In this document: positions 1-8,886 of the stretch, one piece after another
How the letters are laid out: the number at the start of each line of letters is the position of its first letter
How positions within the stretch are numbered: position 1 is the first letter of the stretch
NCBI GenBank assembly: GCA_965662265.1
Contig: CBFIGX010000002.1
Span: forward strand, 124,001-188,000
Length of the DNA stretch: 64,000 bases
Direction of reading: 5' to 3'
Source of the DNA: CBFIGX01 sp965662265
Lineage (GTDB): Bacteria; Bacteroidota; Bacteroidia; Flavobacteriales; UBA7430
The notes under the pieces: generated by a model
The model's database searches: none
Told to the model about the DNA's origin: nothing
What the model saw: the letters and a program-made list of their open reading frames with translations, nothing else
Position numbers and translations under genes: made by a program

Positions 1-434
1 GGTGTTATAATTAGACAATCTTTTAGTACTTCAATCAAATCTTTTTTATTCAATTCTGAATGAAAATTGAAGCCAGAACTAGAACTGATTATTGGATCCC
101 ATATGATTTGAGTGTTTTGTTTTTTTAGTTGCACAATTATAGCCTTGAATACCTCTAAATTTTCTACCAAGCCTACTTTAGCAAAGCTGAAATTAAATCT
201 TTTTTGAAGTACTGATATCTGTTTAATAATGGCATCTTTCTCTATCCAATCTAAGCCAATTAATTCGTTATCATTTTGATAGGTGATAGCAGTAGTTACT
301 CCAAAACCACGAAGGTTGTGTTGTTCAAAAGTTTTAATATCCGACAACACACCTGCTCCACCACTTGGGTCAAATCCTGCTACTGAAAGAGCAGATATTC
401 GTTTCGTACATGACGTGTTTGGATTCGTAATCAT
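1..434 (-). CDS. thiD: Hydroxymethylpyrimidine/phosphomethylpyrimidine kinase ThiD, 5' part only
   Basis: Partial gene: about 144 N-terminal codons are read on the minus strand from ATG at 434 before the window ends. The product phosphorylates hydroxymethylpyrimidine (phosphate) in thiamin synthesis. The sequence shows the ribokinase-like N-terminus with a GFDPSGGAG glycine-rich motif near residue 20, then a TFxxHxxxGxxVxTAxTxQN-like stretch and a WDPIISSSSG segment, all typical of ThiD. It lies 47 bases downstream of thiC on the same strand, so it is probably the third gene of the riboswitch-controlled thiamin operon. A ThiE/ThiD fusion cannot be excluded because the 3' end is outside the window. 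Confidence 0.9.
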   Translation of the reverse strand, partial: MITNPNTSCTKRISALSVAGFDPSGGAGVLSDIKTFEQHNLRGFGVTTAITYQNDNELIGLDWIEKDAIIKQISVLQKRFNFSFAKVGLVENLEVFKAIIVQLKKQNTQIIWDPIISSSSGFNFHSELNKKDLIEVLKDCLIIT

Positions 435-481
435 ATTATATATATTCAATTGATAATCCTTTGATCATCTCCTGCAAATTA

Positions 482-2347
482 CTAAGAGAGTTTCTCTGGT
501 TCTAAATATACTTCAGCACCATTTTCTATAAACTCTTTAGATTTTTGCTGCATTCCTTCTTTTTGCTCCTGTTCTTTCGCAAAGTCCCTTACTTCTTGAG
601 ATATTTTCATTGAACAGAATTTTGGGCCACACATAGAGCAAAAATGTGCAACTTTAGCATTTTCGGAAGGGAGTGTTTCATCATGATATTCTCTAGCTCT
701 TTCAGGATCTAGTGATAGATTAAATTGATCATTCCATCGAAACTCAAACCTTGCCTGACTTAAAGCATTATCTCTATGTTGCGCCCCAGGATGTCCTTTT
801 GCTAAATCTGCCGCATGAGCAGCCAGCTTATAAGTTACAACGCCAACTCTTACATCTTCTTTGTTTGGAAGTCCAAGGTGTTCTTTAGGAGTCACATAGC
901 ATAACATAGCGCATCCAAACCAGCCAATCATTGCAGCACCGATACCTGATGTAATGTGGTCGTAACCCGGAGCAATATCTGTAGTTAATGGACCAAGCGT
1001 ATAAAATGGTGCTTCATGACACTCTTTTAGCTGCTTATCCATATTCTCTTTAATCATATGCATTGGCACATGTCCTGGTCCTTCAATCATAACTTGAATG
1101 TCGTGTTCCCAGGCAATTTTAGTAAGCTCACCTAGTGTTTCAAGTTCTCCAAATTGCGCTTCATCGTTAGCGTCTGCTATAGAGCCTGGTCTCAGGCCAT
1201 CTCCTAGAGAGAAGGCTACATCGTAAGCTTTCATGATATCACAAATTTCTTCGAAGTGTGTATATAGGAAATTCTCTTTGTGATGGGCTAAGCACCATTT
1301 CGCCATAATCGAGCCACCACGAGATACAATTCCTGTCACCCTTTTGGCTGTCATAGGTACATATCTTAATAACACACCAGCATGTATTGTAAAATAATCT
1401 ACGCCTTGTTCTGCTTGTTCAATGAGTGTGTCTCTAAAAATTTCCCAGGTTAAATCTTCAGCCTTTCCATTCACCTTTTCTAGCGCTTGATATATTGGTA
1501 CTGTACCAATAGGTACTGGTGAGTTTCTAATAATCCATTCTCTTGTTTCGTGTATATTATTTCCTGTAGATAGATCCATAATTGTATCTGCACCCCACCT
1601 GCAAGACCATACTGCTTTTTCAACCTCTTCTTCAATGCTAGAAGTGACAGCAGAATTACCAATATTTGCATTAATTTTCACAAGGAAGTTTCTACCTATA
1701 ATCATAGGTTCGCTTTCTGGGTGATTGATGTTATTTGGTATAATTGCCCTTCCTTCAGCTATTTCTTTCCGAACAAACTCAGCAGTTATAGATCCTTTAG
1801 GTGTGTTTGCACCAAAACTGTCTCCTTTGTGTTGTTTACACTTTGCTTGCCACTCTTCAAATTTCTGATTTTCTCTTATGGCAACATATTCCATTTCAGG
1901 GGTAATTATGCCTTTCTTCGCATAGTACATTTGAGACACATTGGCTCCTTTTTTTGCCCTCAGAGGTTTTTTCACATGTTCAAACCTAAGATGATCCAGA
2001 TCGGAATTGTACAAGCGTTGTTTCCCGAAATCAGAACTAATCTCTTTCAATTCTTCGACATCACCTCTTTTTAAAATCCATTTTTGTCGTAATTGAGGTA
2101 AACCTTTGTGTACATCTATTTCAATGTTTGGATCTGTATATGGGCCAGATGTGTCATATACTGTGATGGGATCATTTTCTGGTTTTACAAATTCTCCATC
2201 CGTAAAAATTGGTTTCGAGTCCTCTAGTTTAATTTCACGCATTGCTACAGATATGTCGTGAATTTCGCCATTTACATATACCTTTGAAGAGGCTGGAAAT
2301 GGCTTTGTAGTAATAGAGTGTTTGCTAGGTAATTGTTCTTTTTTCAT
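482..2347 (-). CDS. thiC: Phosphomethylpyrimidine synthase ThiC
   Basis: Radical-SAM enzyme that converts aminoimidazole ribotide to hydroxymethylpyrimidine phosphate, the pyrimidine half of thiamin. The 621-residue length is normal for the longer ThiC form. The core carries NANIGNSAV, GADTIMDLSTG, a long barrel region and EGPGHVPMH. The C-terminus has the [4Fe-4S] ligand motif CX2CX4C (CSMCGPKFC) that marks the ThiC class of radical SAM enzymes. It starts 12 bases after thiS and sits in the same minus-strand operon, downstream of a TPP riboswitch. Antisense open frames inside it are shadows. Confidence 0.98.
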   Translation of the reverse strand: MKKEQLPSKHSITTKPFPASSKVYVNGEIHDISVAMREIKLEDSKPIFTDGEFVKPENDPITVYDTSGPYTDPNIEIDVHKGLPQLRQKWILKRGDVEELKEISSDFGKQRLYNSDLDHLRFEHVKKPLRAKKGANVSQMYYAKKGIITPEMEYVAIRENQKFEEWQAKCKQHKGDSFGANTPKGSITAEFVRKEIAEGRAIIPNNINHPESEPMIIGRNFLVKINANIGNSAVTSSIEEEVEKAVWSCRWGADTIMDLSTGNNIHETREWIIRNSPVPIGTVPIYQALEKVNGKAEDLTWEIFRDTLIEQAEQGVDYFTIHAGVLLRYVPMTAKRVTGIVSRGGSIMAKWCLAHHKENFLYTHFEEICDIMKAYDVAFSLGDGLRPGSIADANDEAQFGELETLGELTKIAWEHDIQVMIEGPGHVPMHMIKENMDKQLKECHEAPFYTLGPLTTDIAPGYDHITSGIGAAMIGWFGCAMLCYVTPKEHLGLPNKEDVRVGVVTYKLAAHAADLAKGHPGAQHRDNALSQARFEFRWNDQFNLSLDPERAREYHDETLPSENAKVAHFCSMCGPKFCSMKISQEVRDFAKEQEQKEGMQQKSKEFIENGAEVYLEPEKLS

Positions 2348-2359
2348 GTATCATGTTTT

Positions 2360-2560
2360 TTAACCACCCTGAGTTGCGCGGATGATGGTTATAGAGTCAT
2401 TTTCATTTAATTTATGAGTGTTCCATTCATTTCTTGGGATAACCTTATTGTTCACTGCTACAGCAATACCTTTTGTTTCTGCTAGATTTACATCTAATAG
2501 TAGCTGATTCAAATTGGATCCTTGAAATTCGGTTGGTTTATTGTTTAATGTTAGCTTCAT
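2360..2560 (-). CDS. thiS: Sulfur carrier protein ThiS
   Basis: Ubiquitin-like sulfur carrier (66 residues) for formation of the thiamin thiazole ring. The C-terminus ends in the required Gly-Gly tail (ATQGG), which is adenylated and thiocarboxylated in this family. It is the first gene of the minus-strand thiamin operon, directly downstream of the TPP riboswitch. No thiazole synthase (thiG) or thiF is visible here, so those partners must lie beyond thiD or elsewhere. Confidence 0.95.
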   Translation of the reverse strand: MKLTLNNKPTEFQGSNLNQLLLDVNLAETKGIAVAVNNKVIPRNEWNTHKLNENDSITIIRATQGG

Positions 2561-2580
2561 AGGCTTTATTTTATGACAAT

Positions 2581-2685
2581 AAACTTTAGGCAGAAGGCCT
2601 TATAACTTTTCCCTACGGCAGCATAATCTACATCAGGTGATAAGGGTATTTCTCAGTCTACAACATACAGACACCCCTAAAGTTT
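2581..2685 (-). repeat. 10-bp inverted repeat flanking the TPP aptamer (candidate expression platform)
   Basis: Plus-strand AAACTTTAGG at 2581-2590 is the exact reverse complement of CCTAAAGTTT at 2676-2685. In the minus-strand transcript the downstream arm can pair with the 5' strand of P1 and the start of P2, which excludes the P1 helix (AACTTT with AAAGTT). This looks like a switching helix, but its effect on ribosome access to thiS is not visible from sequence alone. Confidence 0.6.
2604..2684 (-). promoter_or_regulatory. TPP riboswitch (THI element) in the thiS leader
   Basis: Read on the minus strand, the leader contains the conserved TPP aptamer parts in order: GGGGTGT, CTGAGA, ATACCC, ACCTGAT, a GATTATGC segment and CGTAGGGAA. 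The aptamer is closed by a six-base-pair P1, AACTTT (2679-2684) with AAAGTT (2604-2609). It lies upstream of thiS-thiC-thiD, whose function matches the ligand. Binding of thiamin pyrophosphate would reduce expression. The short distance to thiS (about 44 bases) with no U-tract terminator suggests translational control, which is inference. Confidence 0.96.
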
Positions 2686-2791
2686 ACAAAGCACTAATTT
2701 ACAAAAAAATACTATTGGAGTCCGAGAAAAAGAATCTAAAATAAAAGGTTTTTTTGCTAGTTTATTTCTGGAGGATTAGAAATTAGATTTG

Positions 2792-3565
2792 TTAGAATAA
2801 TTGCTTTATTAATCTCAATTTATGGGTATGCTCTCCTATGTTTTTGTTAAATATACCTTGCTGATCTATACTATCAATTCTCACCATACCAGAAGCATGA
2901 ATTATTTTATTGTAGTCTAAGATGATTCCTACATGTATGATATTTCCCTCTGCATCATCAAAAAAGGCGAGGTCACCTGCTTGTGCTTCTTCAATGAAAC
3001 TTAGGGTAGTGCCGAGTTCGATTTGCTGAGATGCATCGCGTGGAATTGATCTTCCATTTAGTCTATAAACCATTTGCGTAAACCCTGAACAGTCAATACC
3101 CATAACTGTTCTACCACCCCATAAATAAGGGGCGTGTAAGTACATGTAAGCTGTATTCACAATATCACTTTTATTATGTTTTTCGCTTGGTTTGAGGGCA
3201 TTGTCAAATAAATAATTAATCTGATTAATTACAGACTTAACGCCATTGTAAAAGGGTAGAGTAGCGCCTAAAGCAATTGGAATTAATTCTCCATTTTCTG
3301 TACTTATAGCATCTATCAAATTGTAGTTATAAAATGAGTTTGTTTCTGTTAAATCATCATAGCTATCTTTGTCTATTTCTAAATATTGTTTTTTACAAAT
3401 CCACCCTTCGTAGTTATCATGAGCAAGTTTAACTTTTAACCACTTTGCACGCTTTTCTATCACTTTGTAGTGTTCTCCAAACAAGATTTGATTAACCATT
3501 TCGGCTTTATCACTTGCTTCCTCTCTCATGGGAATGATGCTAATATGTGCAATACCGTACTTCAT
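2792..3565 (-). CDS. NlpC/P60 family cell-wall hydrolase with N-terminal SH3-like domain
   Basis: Probable peptidoglycan peptide hydrolase of 257 residues. The N-terminal part (about residues 1-65) looks like a bacterial SH3 domain, with the GWICKKQYL ending typical of these modules. The C-terminal half is NlpC/P60: the nucleophile Cys is in GIDCSGFTQMVYR, the catalytic His in IIHVGIIL, and a further conserved IIHASG motif follows. No clear signal peptide is present at the chosen start, which is unusual for a wall enzyme but common in Bacteroidota members of this family. It is transcribed separately from the thiamin operon. Confidence 0.88.
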   Translation of the reverse strand: MKYGIAHISIIPMREEASDKAEMVNQILFGEHYKVIEKRAKWLKVKLAHDNYEGWICKKQYLEIDKDSYDDLTETNSFYNYNLIDAISTENGELIPIALGATLPFYNGVKSVINQINYLFDNALKPSEKHNKSDIVNTAYMYLHAPYLWGGRTVMGIDCSGFTQMVYRLNGRSIPRDASQQIELGTTLSFIEEAQAGDLAFFDDAEGNIIHVGIILDYNKIIHASGMVRIDSIDQQGIFNKNIGEHTHKLRLIKQLF

Positions 3566-3686
3566 TGCCGCTAATATAAAGGCTTTTGTAGGTGCTTATT
3601 TGGTATTTTTATAAAGTAATTAACAAGTTAATGTGAGAATACCTTGAATCTATTCAATTGTAGGTTTGATTCAGAGGATTTAAGAA

Positions 3687-4322
3687 CTACCTCATGTCTA
3701 TAATGTCATAGTTTGGGTAATTTAGTTCATCAAACACGAATGTACTGTCTTCGATTTCTTTTGTAATAAAAGATTTGATTACGTAATTTGAGTTTGTTCC
3801 ATTTTTACCATATTGAGCAATGCTTTTTATTTGATAGACTTTTGTATCTATTGTTAAATTGATTTTAAAAAAGTCTACCTCTTCTGTTTCGGTTGGTGTT
3901 AACTCCACAATTTGAAGATTGCTATTCATTGCACCTAACTGGTAAGTAAAACCTTCTTCGTACATCTTTAAAAGATTAGAAGGTGTGATGGCTGTTTCAT
4001 CTTCTGTGTCAATTTCAGAAATCTGAACTTCTTCGTCATCATTCAGTATGGTCCAAACATTTTCACCATCACTAATTTGAGTAAAACCCATAAATGTTAA
4101 GGTGTATTGCTGATCTTTGATGAGTACCACCCCGTTAGCGGTTTCTTCTATGTCTTCCGCTTTATTGTTAATGCTGTATTCAAACATTATTTCAATCGCT
4201 TCATAGCTGTCTGTAGTAGAACTAACTTTGTCGAGCAGTATTTTTGCGTCAGGATTGTTAGATACTTGAGCAAGTGTGCTAAGAGAGTAAAATAGGCTGG
4301 TGAGCAGCAAGAATATACGCAT
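3687..4322 (-). CDS. LolA-like outer-membrane lipoprotein carrier / periplasmic protein
   Basis: A 211-residue exported protein with a signal peptide (hydrophobic residues 4-17, cleavage near LAQ at 19). The rest resembles the LolA fold: DAKILLDKVSSTTDSYEAIEIMFEYS, a FMGFTQISDGENVWTILNDDEEVQIS hairpin and a late QYGKNGT segment. In Bacteroidota a LolA-like protein is very often encoded next to ftsK, as here (ftsK ends 95 bases away in the same direction), which supports the call. Likely role: carrying lipoproteins across the periplasm. Confidence 0.85.
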   Translation of the reverse strand: MRIFLLLTSLFYSLSTLAQVSNNPDAKILLDKVSSTTDSYEAIEIMFEYSINNKAEDIEETANGVVLIKDQQYTLTFMGFTQISDGENVWTILNDDEEVQISEIDTEDETAITPSNLLKMYEEGFTYQLGAMNSNLQIVELTPTETEEVDFFKINLTIDTKVYQIKSIAQYGKNGTNSNYVIKSFITKEIEDSTFVFDELNYPNYDIIDMR

Positions 4323-4417
4323 TATTAAATTGCTTTTAGTTGGCTTGTAAAATTACTAAAATAAGATGTAGTATAACCCAGCTAATTGTAAATTATTGCA
4401 TTCTGAGTAATGTAATG

Positions 4418-6799
4418 TTATTCTTCTGCATTCAAGTGTTGTTCCAAGCTATATTCATCAGGAATGAGTACCTGCCTAGCTTTTGAGCCTTCAAAGGGAC
4501 CTATAATTCCTGCAGCTTCTAATTGGTCGATAATCCTACCAGCTCTGTTATAACCAAGTTTTAGTTTTCTTTGAAGTAAAGATGCGGATCCTTGTTGATG
4601 CATTACTATTACCGAGGCGGCTTCTCTAAAGAGCTGATCTCTGTCATTTTTATCAATTGTTCCAACAGCTTTAGCCTCTTCACCTACGTATTCCGGAAGC
4701 TCAAAAGCCATTGCATAACCTTGTTGACTTCCAATAAATTCAGTCAACTTTTCAACCTCTGGGGTGTCTATAAAAGCACATTGTAATCGAGTGATTTCGT
4801 TACCATCAGAAATGAGCATGTCGCCTCGCCCAATGAGTTGGTTTGCTCCTGTAGAATCTAAAATTGTTCTTGAATCTATCACTGAAGTAACCCTAAATGC
4901 GATACGAGCTGGAAAATTGGCTTTGATAGTACCTGTAATTATATTTGTTGTAGGTCTTTGTGTAGCAACAATTAGATGAATACCTATAGCTCTTGCAAGT
5001 TGGGCTAGACGAGCTATTGGGGTTTCTATTTCTTTTCCAGCAGTCATAATTAAGTCGGCAAACTCATCAATTACTAGAACGATATAAGGTAAATAGCGAT
5101 GACCGTTTTCTGGGTTTAACTTCCGGTTGATAAATTTCTTATTGTACTCTTTGATATTTCTTACTTGTGCTTTCTTTAACAAGTCGTACCTAGCATCCAT
5201 TTCTATGCAAAGAGAATTAACTGTGTTTACAACTTTAGTGGTATCCGTAATAATAGCTTCTTCTGAATCGGGTAACTTTGCTAAGAAGTGTCGTTCTATT
5301 CTATTATATAAAGTGAGTTCTACCTTCTTAGGATCTACAAGTACAAATTTTAGCTGCGCAGGGTGTTTTTTGTATAGTAAGGAGGCCAAAATGGCATTTA
5401 ACCCTACAGACTTACCTTGTCCGGTAGCACCCGCCATAAGTAAATGAGGCATTTTAGCAAGATCTGCCACATAGGTCTCATTCGAGATTGTTTTTCCTAA
5501 TCCAATTGGAAGTTCATAATCAGCATGCTGAAATTTCTCTGAGGCAAGTACAGCTTTCATGGAAACTATGCTTGGTTTACTGTTAGGTACCTCTATTCCG
5601 ATAGTTCCACGCCCTGGCAGTGGTGCAATGATTCGAATTCCTAAAGCAGCCAAGCTAAGTGCAATGTCATTCTCTAATCCTTTAATTTTAGATATTCGAA
5701 CCCCTGGTGCAGGTACAATTTCGTACAAAGTAACAGTAGGTCCTACAGTAGCTTTAATTTTAGCTATTTCAATTTTATAGTTATTTAAGGTTTCAACAAT
5801 TTGATTTTTATTTTCCTCTAATTCTTCTTTGTCAACATTTACGTTAGAATTAGGGTACTCAATCATTAAGTCGATGATTGGATGTTTGTATCTTCCTAGA
5901 TCAAGGGTAGGGTCGTATTCACCAAATTCCTCCAGTGCTTTATTAACTTCTTTGTCGCTAAGCGTGTCTTCAGACTTCACTTCTACATCCATCTTAACTT
6001 CTTCTGAATGAGTTAGGTCTTGCTCAGGTATAGGAGGTTCTAAGCTCATTTCTTCTTCTATAATTTCTGAAGTGACTGATGTATCAGCTTCAATTTGAGA
6101 TGCATTTTCTGTTAGTTCGCTTTGAGAGTTAATTTCTAAATTTTCAGTCTTGCTTACATCGATTACATCATCTCTACTTGTTATAGATTCTTTCTTTTTT
6201 TGGATGTTTTCGATTAGATTTCTTACAAAATATTGAATTTTTTCAGGAGTCCATTTATAATACAAACCAAGGAATATAAGTAGCGAGAATGATAGAACAA
6301 GGCTTGTTCCGGTGTGCCCCAAAAGATGAATTAGCCAACCTGAGATTACCAATCCATTATGACCACTTAATATAGACTGATCGTTAAATGATAAGGCAAA
6401 AAATGTACTTAACCATAGGCATAGGAATATTGAGTTCCTAAGCATTCTCATATGCCTAACAATGTACTGGTTGGTGAATATTTGTAGACCAATCACTAAT
6501 AAGTAAATTGGTAGAAGAAAAGAGGCAATTCCGTAGTGTTTGTATATAAAAAAATGACTTAATGAAGCGCCCACATTACCTAGGATGTTGTGAACTGCAG
6601 TATCTTTATTAATTAATAGCTCGTAAGTACTTAATTGAAGTAAGTCATAATCTTTTTGCCAAGTGAGTAAAAATGAAACAAAAGAAAGGGTTAGTATTAA
6701 TGAGAAACAGATAAGAGTTAGCCCAGCAACAACTTGAAAAGTTTTGTTTTGGAAATTTATATATAGAGTAGGGTATTTGCTGTTTTTTTTCTTAGCCAT
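4418..6799 (-). CDS. ftsK: DNA translocase FtsK
   Basis: Septal DNA pump that segregates chromosome ends during division (793 residues). The N-terminus has about four membrane segments between residues 25 and 180, followed by a Glu/Ser-rich linker (about 190-290). The motor follows, with Walker A GATGQGKS at about 456-463, a VLVIDEFADL Walker B, and IHLIVATQRP. The winged-helix gamma domain that reads KOPS sites is at the C-terminus (ASLLQRKLKLGYNRAGRIIDQLEAAG). It is shorter than Escherichia coli FtsK because the linker is short. A TAATTTTG element lies upstream. Confidence 0.97.
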   Translation of the reverse strand: MAKKKNSKYPTLYINFQNKTFQVVAGLTLICFSLILTLSFVSFLLTWQKDYDLLQLSTYELLINKDTAVHNILGNVGASLSHFFIYKHYGIASFLLPIYLLVIGLQIFTNQYIVRHMRMLRNSIFLCLWLSTFFALSFNDQSILSGHNGLVISGWLIHLLGHTGTSLVLSFSLLIFLGLYYKWTPEKIQYFVRNLIENIQKKKESITSRDDVIDVSKTENLEINSQSELTENASQIEADTSVTSEIIEEEMSLEPPIPEQDLTHSEEVKMDVEVKSEDTLSDKEVNKALEEFGEYDPTLDLGRYKHPIIDLMIEYPNSNVNVDKEELEENKNQIVETLNNYKIEIAKIKATVGPTVTLYEIVPAPGVRISKIKGLENDIALSLAALGIRIIAPLPGRGTIGIEVPNSKPSIVSMKAVLASEKFQHADYELPIGLGKTISNETYVADLAKMPHLLMAGATGQGKSVGLNAILASLLYKKHPAQLKFVLVDPKKVELTLYNRIERHFLAKLPDSEEAIITDTTKVVNTVNSLCIEMDARYDLLKKAQVRNIKEYNKKFINRKLNPENGHRYLPYIVLVIDEFADLIMTAGKEIETPIARLAQLARAIGIHLIVATQRPTTNIITGTIKANFPARIAFRVTSVIDSRTILDSTGANQLIGRGDMLISDGNEITRLQCAFIDTPEVEKLTEFIGSQQGYAMAFELPEYVGEEAKAVGTIDKNDRDQLFREAASVIVMHQQGSASLLQRKLKLGYNRAGRIIDQLEAAGIIGPFEGSKARQVLIPDEYSLEQHLNAEE

Positions 6800-6818
6800 A
6801 ATTTTTATACAGTAAATT

Positions 6819-6826
6819 CAAAATTA
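6819..6826 (-). promoter_or_regulatory. Candidate -7 promoter element for ftsK
   Basis: Minus-strand TAATTTTG matches the Bacteroidota -7 consensus TAnnTTTG, about 20 bases before the ftsK start. I do not see a good -33 TTG at the expected spacing. Confidence 0.4.
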
Positions 6827-6971
6827 ACTAAAAAGCTAAGTTAAATCCCACTATGCTTGCGCATTTATTCACGATGATATTCACAATTGTATGGAACAAA
6901 AATAAGATTTCATGTTAAATTTTTTTATGCATTTTTATTCTTTTTAATTACCTTTATTTCTCCCCATTTGA

Positions 6972-7002
6972 TTGGGCAAACTGTAAGTATTATCTAAATT
7001 TG
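6972..7002 (+). promoter_or_regulatory. Candidate Bacteroidota promoter for the amidinotransferase-argS-ffh-folD operon
   Basis: TTG at 6972-6974 and TAAATTTG at 6995-7002 are separated by 20 bases, a good match to the TTG/TAnnTTTG promoter of Bacteroidota. The predicted transcript would start just before the ATG at 7021. Confidence 0.55.
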
Positions 7003-7020
7003 CACATCTTTTAGATAATT

Positions 7021-7950
7021 ATGGAAAGACTATCAATATTAGTGAACGATGAAACTGCTCCATTGGAAGCGGTAGTACTTGGTGTAGCTAATAGTTTTGG
7101 TGGTCAGCCAAAATTAGATAATGCTTATGATCCTAAATCTAAAGAGCATATAAAAGCAGGTACTTTTCCAGTAGAAAAGGATTTAATATCCGAGATGGAA
7201 GCTTTTTATAATATTCTAACAAAGCATGGTGTAAAGGTTTACAGGCCGGCTATAATAGAAAATTACAATCAAATTTTTTCTAGAGATATTGGCTTTGTGA
7301 TAGAAGATAAGTTTATCATTCCTAATATTATTAAGGATAGGGCGAAAGAGTTCGAGGCAATCTCTGCTTTAGTAAATTCTTTGCCATCTAAATCGGTCAT
7401 AAAAATGCCTAAGGATGCTAGAGTAGAAGGTGGTGATGTGATGCCCTGGAATGATTATATATTTGTTGGAGTTTCTAATCAAGAAGATTTTGAAAAGTTC
7501 ACGGTAGCGAGAACGAATTATAAAGGAGTAGAATTCATTCAAAGATGCTTCCCAAATAAAAAAGTTGTTTCTTTTGAGTTAAATAAGTCTGATATAGAGC
7601 CCAGAGACAACGCTTTACACTTAGATTGTTGCTTTCAACCTATAGGTTTAAGTCAGGCTATTATGTACTCTGGAGGATTTAAAAATCAAGTAGACGTTGA
7701 TTTTATAATCAATTATTTTGGCGAAGAAAATATCATTCAAATAAGTAGAGATGAAATGTATGAGATGAACTCTAATTTGTTTTCTATTAGCCCTGAAGTT
7801 ATCGTTTCTGAAAAAAGTTTTAGCAGGCTTAATAACGAGTTAAGAAATAGAGGGTTTGTGGTAGAGGAAATACCCTATGCTGAAATTGCTAAAATGGAAG
7901 GCTTGTTGAGATGCTCTACATTACCACTAAGAAGGAAATACAATGACTAA
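7021..7950 (+). CDS. Amidinotransferase/dimethylarginine dimethylaminohydrolase-like protein
   Basis: Member of the guanidino-group-modifying enzyme superfamily (309 residues). Family features include EGGDVMPWNDYIFVG (a substrate-binding Glu-Gly-Gly-Asp), a catalytic-type HLDCCFQPIG (His plus neighbours) and the C-terminal nucleophile context LLRCSTLPLRR with Cys. These suggest a hydrolase or transferase acting on arginine, methylarginine or a related guanidine, but the substrate cannot be read from sequence. It overlaps the next gene, a second amidinotransferase-fold enzyme, by 8 bases, and both precede argS. The two may work in arginine or citrulline metabolism. Confidence 0.8.
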   Translation: MERLSILVNDETAPLEAVVLGVANSFGGQPKLDNAYDPKSKEHIKAGTFPVEKDLISEMEAFYNILTKHGVKVYRPAIIENYNQIFSRDIGFVIEDKFIIPNIIKDRAKEFEAISALVNSLPSKSVIKMPKDARVEGGDVMPWNDYIFVGVSNQEDFEKFTVARTNYKGVEFIQRCFPNKKVVSFELNKSDIEPRDNALHLDCCFQPIGLSQAIMYSGGFKNQVDVDFIINYFGEENIIQISRDEMYEMNSNLFSISPEVIVSEKSFSRLNNELRNRGFVVEEIPYAEIAKMEGLLRCSTLPLRRKYND

Positions 7951-8881
7951 GCAAATCACATCTTACATTATGATGATTCGACCTGTGGCTTTTCGTTATA
8001 ATGAACAAACTGCAATAAATAATTATTATCAAAAAGTATTAGATGGACTTTCTGCTTATGAAATAAATGCTAAGGCTCAAGAAGAATTTGATGCTTTTGT
8101 GAGTTTGCTACGTTCAAAAGGTGTTGGTGTTTTGGTAATTCATGATACACTTGAACCAAGTACACCAGATTCTATTTTTCCAAATAATTGGATTTCTTTT
8201 CATAGCGATGGCCGTATTGCCTTGTACCCCATGTATGCTAAAAATAGAAGGCTAGAAAGAAGAATGGATATTATAGATAGACTTCAATCTGATTTTAAGG
8301 TAACTTCTGTAGTAGATTTTACTGCATACGAAAAAAGTCAACTATATCTTGAAGGAACGGGTTCTATGTTGTTTGATCGAGAAAATAAGATTGTTTATGC
8401 CGCGCTATCTTTAAGAACAAACGAAAGAGTGTTGGATGATTTCTGTGATAAATTTAATTACAAGAAGGTTTGCTTCACCTCAAATCAAACTGTTGGCGAT
8501 CAGCGATTGGCAATTTATCACACAAATGTAATGATGTGCCTAGGGGAAACATTTGCTGTGTTGTGTGCAGATACTATTGATGATACCTATGAAAGAGCTA
8601 AACTTGTTGAGTCTTTGCATAGTACTGGAAAAGAAATTATTTATATTACAGAAAAACAGAAACATCAATTTGCTGGGAATATGCTGCAGCTTCAATCTTT
8701 TAGTGAAAAAAAATATTTAGTAATGTCTGTATCAGCACATCAATCATTAAATGAATCTCAAGTAAAACAAATAGAAAAGCATTGCGAAATAATATCAAGC
8801 TCACTAGATACTATAGAGGCTTGTGGTGGAGGTAGTGCTCGTTGTATGATGGCAGAAGTGTTTTTGCCAAAAATGGCTTAG
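7943..8881 (+). CDS. ctlX: CtlX-type (citrulline utilization hydrolase) amidinotransferase-fold protein
   Basis: 312-residue protein of the same guanidino-enzyme fold as its upstream neighbour but a distinct family. It starts with MIRPVAFRYNEQTAINNYYQ and carries FPNNWISFHSDGRIALYPM, LEGTGSMLFDR, YHTNVMMCLG with its His, and ends with CGGGSARCMMAEVFLP, whose Cys is the expected nucleophile. This arrangement matches the CtlX group named for citrulline utilisation; the true substrate in Bacteroidota is not settled. The ATG lies within the last codons of the preceding gene, implying translational coupling, and argS begins 6 bases after its stop. Confidence 0.78.
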   Translation: MTKQITSYIMMIRPVAFRYNEQTAINNYYQKVLDGLSAYEINAKAQEEFDAFVSLLRSKGVGVLVIHDTLEPSTPDSIFPNNWISFHSDGRIALYPMYAKNRRLERRMDIIDRLQSDFKVTSVVDFTAYEKSQLYLEGTGSMLFDRENKIVYAALSLRTNERVLDDFCDKFNYKKVCFTSNQTVGDQRLAIYHTNVMMCLGETFAVLCADTIDDTYERAKLVESLHSTGKEIIYITEKQKHQFAGNMLQLQSFSEKKYLVMSVSAHQSLNESQVKQIEKHCEIISSSLDTIEACGGGSARCMMAEVFLPKMA

Positions 8882-8886
8882 TATAT

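Noticed and set aside
1721..2074. Plus-strand open frame inside thiC
   Set aside because: Antisense shadow of thiC with no start context or recognisable domain.
5127..5447. Plus-strand open frame inside ftsK
   Set aside because: Shadow of the conserved ATPase region; amino acids look like reverse-frame translation.
8842..8886. Upstream extension of argS from ATG 8842
   Set aside because: Overlaps the coding end of ctlX and adds residues unlike ArgS; ATG 8887 fits.
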